A stretch of 64,000 nt of DNA, taken from Aquarana catesbeiana. Taxonomy: Eukaryota; Chordata; Amphibia; Anura; Ranidae. The notes beneath the pieces are model-generated. The model saw nothing but the letters and a program-made list of their open reading frames with translations. It was not told the DNA's origin and made no database searches. Position numbers and translations under genes: made by a program. The stretch covers positions 4,716,651 through 4,780,650 of the forward strand of contig NC_133324.1 of NCBI RefSeq assembly GCF_042186555.1. The letters are read 5' to 3'. Position 1 is the first letter of the stretch. Each line of letters begins with the position of its first letter. Shown in pieces: positions 58,623 to 64,000 of the stretch.

Positions 58623-58930
58623 GAATAGCCACAGCGAACAAAAGCAGATTAAGTCAGTTGACGCGTTTCAGCCTATAAAGCCTTAGTCATAACCGGAGTG
58701 CGGATCATTTTTTTCTACATTACTCTACTCAGCCAGCGACTGTGGATAGAGCACCCGGGAGCTCTGCTATCTATGTGGTGTATGGGGAGTAGAACTGACT
58801 TTTCTGTTTATACACTTAATATCCATACTAGACACGAAGGGCCTGGTAATGGACTGGGGGGGATACGCCAGTTTTTTTCAATGATTTTTATCTATATTGC
58901 CGGGATCTGGCAATACATAATAGCCGCCAG
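58623..58930. mobile_element. Dispersed repeat remnant
   Basis: Contains TTGACGCGTTTCAGCCTATA and AAAGCCTTAGTCATAAC, close to an ACGCGTTTC-bearing interspersed motif I recognise as frequent in amphibian genomes. No coding capacity. Its relation to the adjacent CR1 5' truncation point is not clear. Confidence 0.4.
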
Positions 58931-58934
58931 CAGT

Positions 58935-59330
58935 TTAACCACTTAACAACCGGCCCATAGCCAAATGACGGCTACAGGGCGGTTGTTTAACTTTGGGAGG
59001 GCGTCCAGGGACGTCCTCCCAGAATTCGGCTCTCGCGCGCCCCCTAGGGCGCGCACTCGAGAGAATCCGTGACCAGATCCCGGTAAATGGCCGCTAATCG
59101 CGGCTGTTTACCATGTGATCGCTCCATCAAATGACAGCGCGATCACATGTAAACAAACCGGCTTCATCTGATGACGCCGGTTCCTCTCCTCCCCTCCTGT
59201 GTACCGATCGGTACACAGTGAGCGGGGAGGGGGATGGATGGATGGCTGCAGCGTTGTGGGCCGGATGTGTAGTGCCAACAGCGCTGCACAGAGACATCCA
59301 GCCATCCATCCATCCATGCTCAGCCATCCC
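58935..59330. mobile_element. Left part of a non-autonomous repeat element
   Basis: Starts with AACCACTTAACAACCGGCCC and includes palindromic stretches: ATGTGATCGC (59113) with GCGATCACAT (59139), GTACCGATCGGTAC (59201-59214), and GCGCGCCCCCTAGGGCGCGC (59034-59053). Such a combination is characteristic of an abundant ranid-frog repeat in my recollection. It leads into the decamer array. GGATGGATGGATGGCTG (59232) is mirrored by CAGCCATCCATCCATCC (59299). Confidence 0.5.
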
Positions 59331-60190
59331 CACTACTCTGCAATGCCCCACAATACTCTGCCATACCCTGCAATGCCCCGAAATACCCCGCAATACTCTG
59401 CCATACCCTGCAATACCCCGCAATACTCTGCCATACCCTGAAATACCCCGCAATACTCTGCCATACCCTGAAATACCCCGCAATACTCTGCCATACCCTG
59501 CAATGCCCCGAAATACCCCGCAATACTCTGCCATACCCTGAAATACCCCGCAATACTCTGCCATACCCTGAAATACCCAGCAATACTCTGCCATACCCTG
59601 CAATGCCCCGAAATACTCTGCCATACCCTGCAATACCCCGCAATACTCTGCAATACCCCACAATACTCTGCCATACCCTGCAATGCCCCGAAATACCCCG
59701 CAATACTCTGCAATACCCCACAATACTCTGCCATACCCTGCAATACCCTGCAATACCCCACAATACCCTGCAATACCCCGCAATACCCCGCAATACTCTG
59801 CAATACCCCGAAATACCCCGCAATACTCTGCCATACCCTGCAATACCCCGAAATACTCTGCAATACCCCGCAATACTCTGCCATACCCTTCAATACCCCA
59901 AAATATCCCGCAATACTCTGCAATACCCCGCAATGCCCAGCCATACTCTGCAATACTCAGTGATACCCAGCCATACTCTGCAATACTCTGCCATACCCAG
60001 CCATGCTCTGCAATACCCCGCAAAAATCTGCAATACTCTGCCATAACCCGCAATACTCTGCCATACCCAGCCATACTCTGCAATACCCTGCAATACCCAG
60101 CCATACTCTGCAATACTCAGTGATATCCAGCCATATTCTGCCATACCCAGTCATACTCGGCGATACTCTGCAATACCCAGCCATGCTCAG
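59331..60190. repeat. Decamer-based array, CAATACCCTG type
   Basis: Built of 10-bp words (CCATACCCTG, CAATACCCCG, CAATACTCTG, AAATACCCCG) in shifting order, with roughly 30-60 bp higher-order combinations. All frames on both strands are open over long runs since 30 bp equals ten codons. It grades into the next 20-bp array. Confidence 0.9.
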
Positions 60191-61120
60191 CCATACTCTG
60201 CCATGCTCAGCCATACCCTGCCATGCTCAGCCATACCCTGCCATGCTCAGCCATACCCTGCCATGCTCAGCCATACCCTGCCATGCTCAGCCATACTCTG
60301 CCATGCTCAGCCATACCCAGCCATGCTCAGCCATACCCTGCCATGCTCAGCCATACTCTGCCATGCTCAGCCATACCCAGCCATGCTCAGCCATACCCTG
60401 CCATGCTCAGCCATACCCTGCCATGCTCAGCCATACCCAGCCATGCTCAGCCATACCCTGCCATGCTCAGCCATACTCTGCCATGCTCAGCCATACCCAG
60501 CCATGCTCAGCCATACCCTGCCATGCTCAGCCATACCCTGCCATGCTCAGCCATACCCTGCCATGCTCGGCCATACCCAGCCATGCTCGGCCATACCCTG
60601 CCATGCTCGGCCATACCCTGCCATGCTCAGCCATACCCTGCCATGCTCAGCCATACCCAGCCATGCTCGGCCATTCCCTGCCATGCTCGGCCATACCCTG
60701 CCATGCTCAGCCATACCCTGCCATGCTCAGCCATACTCTGCCATGCTCGGCCATACCCTGCCATGCTCAGCCATACCCAGCCATGCTCGGCCATACCCTG
60801 CCATGCTCAGCCATACCCAGCCATGCTCAGCCATACCCTGCCATGCTCAGCCATACCCTGCCATGCTCAGCCATACCCAGCCATGCTCGGCCATACCCTG
60901 CCATGCTCGGCCATACCCTGCCATGCTCAGCCATACCCTGCCACGCTCAGCCATACTCTGCCATGCTCAGCCATACCCTGCCATGCTCAGCCATACCCTG
61001 CCATGCTCAGCCATACCCAGCCATGCTCAGCCATACCCTGCCATGCTCGGCCATACTCTGCCATGCTCAGCCATACTCTGCCATGCTCAGCCATACTCTG
61101 CCATGCTCAGCCATACTTGG
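60180..61120. repeat. 20-bp minisatellite array
   Basis: About 47 units of CCATGCTCAGCCATACCCTG, with CTCGG and ACTCTG or ACCCAG variants. The unit is two of the preceding array's decamers, now homogenised. It produces three overlapping plus-strand false ORFs of 340-400 codons. Confidence 0.93.
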
Positions 61121-61340
61121 CTGTACTCGGCCTCTGTATGTGGCCAGGCTGTGGAAGTCTCACACATGTGGTATCGCCGTACTCAGGAGGAGGAGGAGAA
61201 TCTATTTTGGGGGGGGGGGGTAATTTTTGGTATGTATATGCTATGTGTTAGAAATATTGTATAAATGGACAACTTTGTGTTAAAAAAAAATGCGTTTTAA
61301 CCACTTCCCGCCCGCCGGCCATCATACAAGGTCCTTGACT
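61121..61340. mobile_element. Right part of the non-autonomous repeat element
   Basis: Resumes with CTCACACATGTGGTATCGCC, a motif also seen at 61861 (CACACATGTGAGGTATCGC), then a G run, AT-rich sequence and TTTTAACCACTTCCCGCCCG. The shared motif suggests that two copies of one element family lie side by side, the first interrupted by the decamer/20-bp arrays. Confidence 0.45.
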
Positions 61341-61979
61341 TTGTGCGGGGATATCTGAATGATGGGTGCAGCTACAGGCATCATTCAGATATCAGCTTTT
61401 TCAGCCGGCGATTCCGTACACCATGAGAATGATCATAGCAGCTGTTCCACTGCTCGATCGTTCTTATGGGAGGCGAGAGGGGACGTCCCCCCCTCCCGCT
61501 GCCCTCCGGTACTTCTACCGACTCACAGCTACGATCGAAGCCAGGATCGTTTTTTTTTTTTTTATTTCAGGCTTCCCAGCCTAGAGGTGAGATGTGGGGT
61601 CTTATTGATCCCCCATATCTCACTGTAAAGAGGACCTGTCATGCCATATTCCTATTACAAGGGATGTTTACATTCCTTGTAATAGGAATAAAAGTGATCC
61701 AAAAAAATTTTTTGGGGAAAAAAGTGTCAAACTAAAATAAATAAAGTAAAATGAACAATAAAAAAAAAAAAAAAAAATTAAAGCGCCCCTGTCCCTGTGT
61801 TTGCATGCAAAAGGGAACACATACCTAAGTCCCGCCCACATATAAAAACGGTCTTAAAACCACACATGTGAGGTATCGCTGCGATCGGTAGAGTGAGAGC
61901 AACAATTTTGGCCCTAGACCTCCTCTGTAACTCAAAATTTGTTACCAGTAAAAAATTTTAAAGCGTCGCCTATCCTCAA
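61341..61979. mobile_element. Second copy of the non-autonomous repeat element
   Basis: Includes an inverted pair GCAGCTACAGGCATCATTCA-type near 61366, a T14-type run (61550), an A18-type run (61760), a small palindrome around TTACAAGGGATGTTTACATTCCTTGTAA (61656-61683, described by position), and the TATCGCTGCGATCGGTAGAG and CCCTAGACCTCCTCTGTAAC words I associate with ranid repeats. It stops at AAAGCGTCGCCTAT, where the 32-bp array begins. No gene seen. Confidence 0.45.
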
Positions 61980-64000
61980 ACACTCCCCTGGGGCAGGACT
62001 CGGGTCCCCAAACACTCCCCTAGGGCAGGACCCGGGTCCCCAAACACTCCCCTAGGGCAGGACTCGGGTCCCCAAACACTCCCTTGGGGCAGGACTCGGG
62101 TCCCAAAACACTTCCCTGGGGCAGGACTCGGGTCCCCAAACACTCTCCTGGGGCAGGATTCGGGTCCCCAAACCCTCTTCTAGGGCAGGACTCGGGTCCC
62201 CAGACACTCCCCTGGGGCAGGACTCGGGTCCTCAAACACTCCCTTGGGGCCGGACTTGGGTCCCCAAACCCTCTTCTAGGGCAGGACTCAGGTCCCCAAA
62301 CACTCCCCTGGGGCAGGACTCGGGTCCTCAAACACTCCCTTGGGGCCGGACTTGGGTCCCCAAACCCTCTTCTAGGGCAGGACTCGGGTCCCCAGACACT
62401 CCCCTGGGGCAGGACTCGGGTCCTCAAACACTCCCTTGGGGCCGGACTTGGGTCCCCAAACCCTCTTCTAGGGCAGGACTCGGGTCCCCAAACACTCCCT
62501 TGGGGCAGGACTCGGGTCCCAAAACACTTCCCTGGGGCAGGACTCGGGTCCCCAAACACTCTCCTGGGGCAGGATTCGGGTCCCCAAACCCTCTTCTAGG
62601 GCAGGACTCGGGTCCCCAGACACTCCCCTGGGGCAGGACTCGGGTCCTCAAACACTCCCTTGGGGCCGGACTTGGGTCCCCAAACCCTCTTCTAGGGCAG
62701 GACTCGGGTCCCCAGACACTCCCCTGGGGCAGGACTCGGGTCCTCAAACACTCCCTTGGGGCCGGACTTGGGTCCCCAAACCCTCTTCTAGGGCAGGACT
62801 CGGGTCCCCAAACACTCCCTTGGGGCAGGACTTGGGTCCCCAAACACTCCCCTGGGGCAGGAATCGGGTCCCCAAACAGTCCCCTAGGGCAGGACCCGGG
62901 TCCCCAAACACTCCCCTGGGGCAGGACCCGGGTCCCCAAACACTCCCCTGGGGCAGGAATCGGGTCCCCAAACACTCCCCTGGGGCAGGACCCGGGTCCT
63001 CAAACACTCCCCTGGGGCAGGACTCGGGTAGCCAAACACTCCCTTGGGGCAGGAATCGGGTCCCAAAACACTTCCCTGGGGCAGGACCCGGGTCCCCAAA
63101 CAGTCCCCTAGGTCAGGACCCGGGTCCCCAAACACTCCCCTGGGGCAGGATTCGGGTCCCCAAACACTCCCTTGGAGCAGGACTCGGGTCCCCAAACACT
63201 CCCTTGGGGCAGGACTCGGGTCCCCAAACACTCCCTTGGGGCAGGACCCGGGTCCCCAGACACTCCCCTGTGGCAGGACCCGGGTCCGTTAAACGCTCCT
63301 CTGGGGCAGGACTCGGGTCCCCAAACACTCCCTTGGGGCCGGACTTGGGTCCCCAAACCCTCTTCTAGGGCAGGACTCAGGTCCCCAAACACTCCCTTGG
63401 GGCAGGACTTGGGTCCCCAAACACTCCCCTGGGGCAGGAATCGGGTCCCCAAACACTCCCCTGGGGCAGGACCCGGGTCCCCAAAAACTCCAATGGGGCA
63501 GGACTCGGGTCCCCAGACACTCCCCTGGGGCAGGAATCGGGTCCCCAAACACTCCCCTAGGGCAGGACCCGGGTCCCCAAACACTCCCATGGGGAAGGAC
63601 CCGGGTCCCCAAACACTCCCCTGGGGCAGGAATCGGGTCCCCAAACACTCCCCTAGGGTAGGACCTGGGTCCCCAAACACTCCTCTGGGGCAGGACTCGG
63701 GTTCCCAAACACTCCCCTGGGGCAGGAATCGGGTACCCAAACACTCCCCTAGGGCAGGACCCGGGTCCCCAAACACTCCCATGGGGCAGGACCTGGGTCC
63801 CCAAACAGTCCCCTAGGGCAGGACCCGGGTCCGTTAAACGCTCCTCTGGGGCAGGACCCGGGTCCGTTAAACGCTCCTCTGGGGCAGGACTCGGGTCCCC
63901 AAACACTCCCTTGGGGCAGGACCCGGGTCCCCAAACACTCCCTTGGGGCAGGACCCGGGTCCCCAAACACTCCCCTGGGGCAGGACCCGGGTCCCCAAAC
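61980..64000. repeat. 32-bp minisatellite array, running off the right edge
   Basis: About 63 units of about 32 bp: CTCCCCTGGGGCAGGACTCG followed by GGTCCCCAAACA. A block in 62075-62270 is repeated at 62495-62690, and a 126-bp sub-block (four units, CCTCTTCTAGGGC marker) recurs several times between. Variants with CCGTTAAACGCTCCTC occur at 63286, 63832 and 63864. Frames open on both strands are artefacts. Confidence 0.94.

Noticed and set aside
59127..61264. Long frames on both strands in the decamer arrays
   Set aside because: 10- and 20-bp units give 30- or 60-bp codon periods. The ORFs are artefacts of stop-free repeats.

Overview
This window looks like vertebrate nuclear DNA, most likely from a frog. 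The evidence is a split gene with GT-AG introns, CR1-type LINE and hAT remnants, and long AT/GC-mixed dispersed repeats of a kind I associate with anuran (ranid-like) genomes. The species assignment is inference. There is no prokaryotic gene organisation and no CRISPR. Most of the very long open frames are translations of tandem repeats.

The one gene I can support is on the minus strand. Six phase-compatible exons (31912-31842, 21346-21187, 20625-20516, 19443-19281, 18223-18111, 13912-13756) encode a signal peptide, two complete apple (PAN) domains and the first half of a third. Length, intron phases and cysteine spacing match the coagulation factor XI / plasma prekallikrein family. The rest of the gene (second half of apple 3, apple 4, serine protease domain) should lie beyond the left edge, because the last visible intron runs to position 1. 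A TATA-like box and possible untranslated exons lie at 36.5-36.95 kb.

The rest is dominated by more than twenty different minisatellite arrays, mostly within or just upstream of this gene. From left to right the units are: 30 bp (1-9818), telomere-like 30 bp (10161-10282), C-rich (10370-11062), 24 bp (11063-13482), 22 bp (14030-16243), about 28 bp (17617-17890), about 86 bp (18285-18975), about 82 bp (19725-20425), 44 bp (22255-23785), 31 bp (24161-25835), 25 bp (25984-31675), 66 bp (32230-33535), 45 bp (33536-36515), G-rich about 130 bp (37130-39240), 47 bp (39330-44525), 41/42 bp (45100-48525), 53 bp (49120-54885), about 25 bp (55030-55650), 10/20 bp (59330-61120) and 32 bp (61980 to the right edge). 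Several show higher-order repeats, which indicates recent block amplification.

The right part (44.5-64 kb) holds transposon debris: a foldback element, the C-terminal end of a hAT transposase, a 5'-truncated CR1 on the minus strand, and two copies of what look like related non-autonomous elements, each next to or containing a minisatellite. A hAT-type insertion with a clean 8-bp target duplication sits inside the 45-bp array. A weak candidate for the 5' end of a plus-strand gene is at about 48.5-48.8 kb.

I did not find a convincing new biological system. The points most worth a second look are the apparent loss of one disulfide in apple domain 1, extra cysteines between apples 2 and 3, and the unusual concentration of unrelated minisatellites in one coagulation-type gene.
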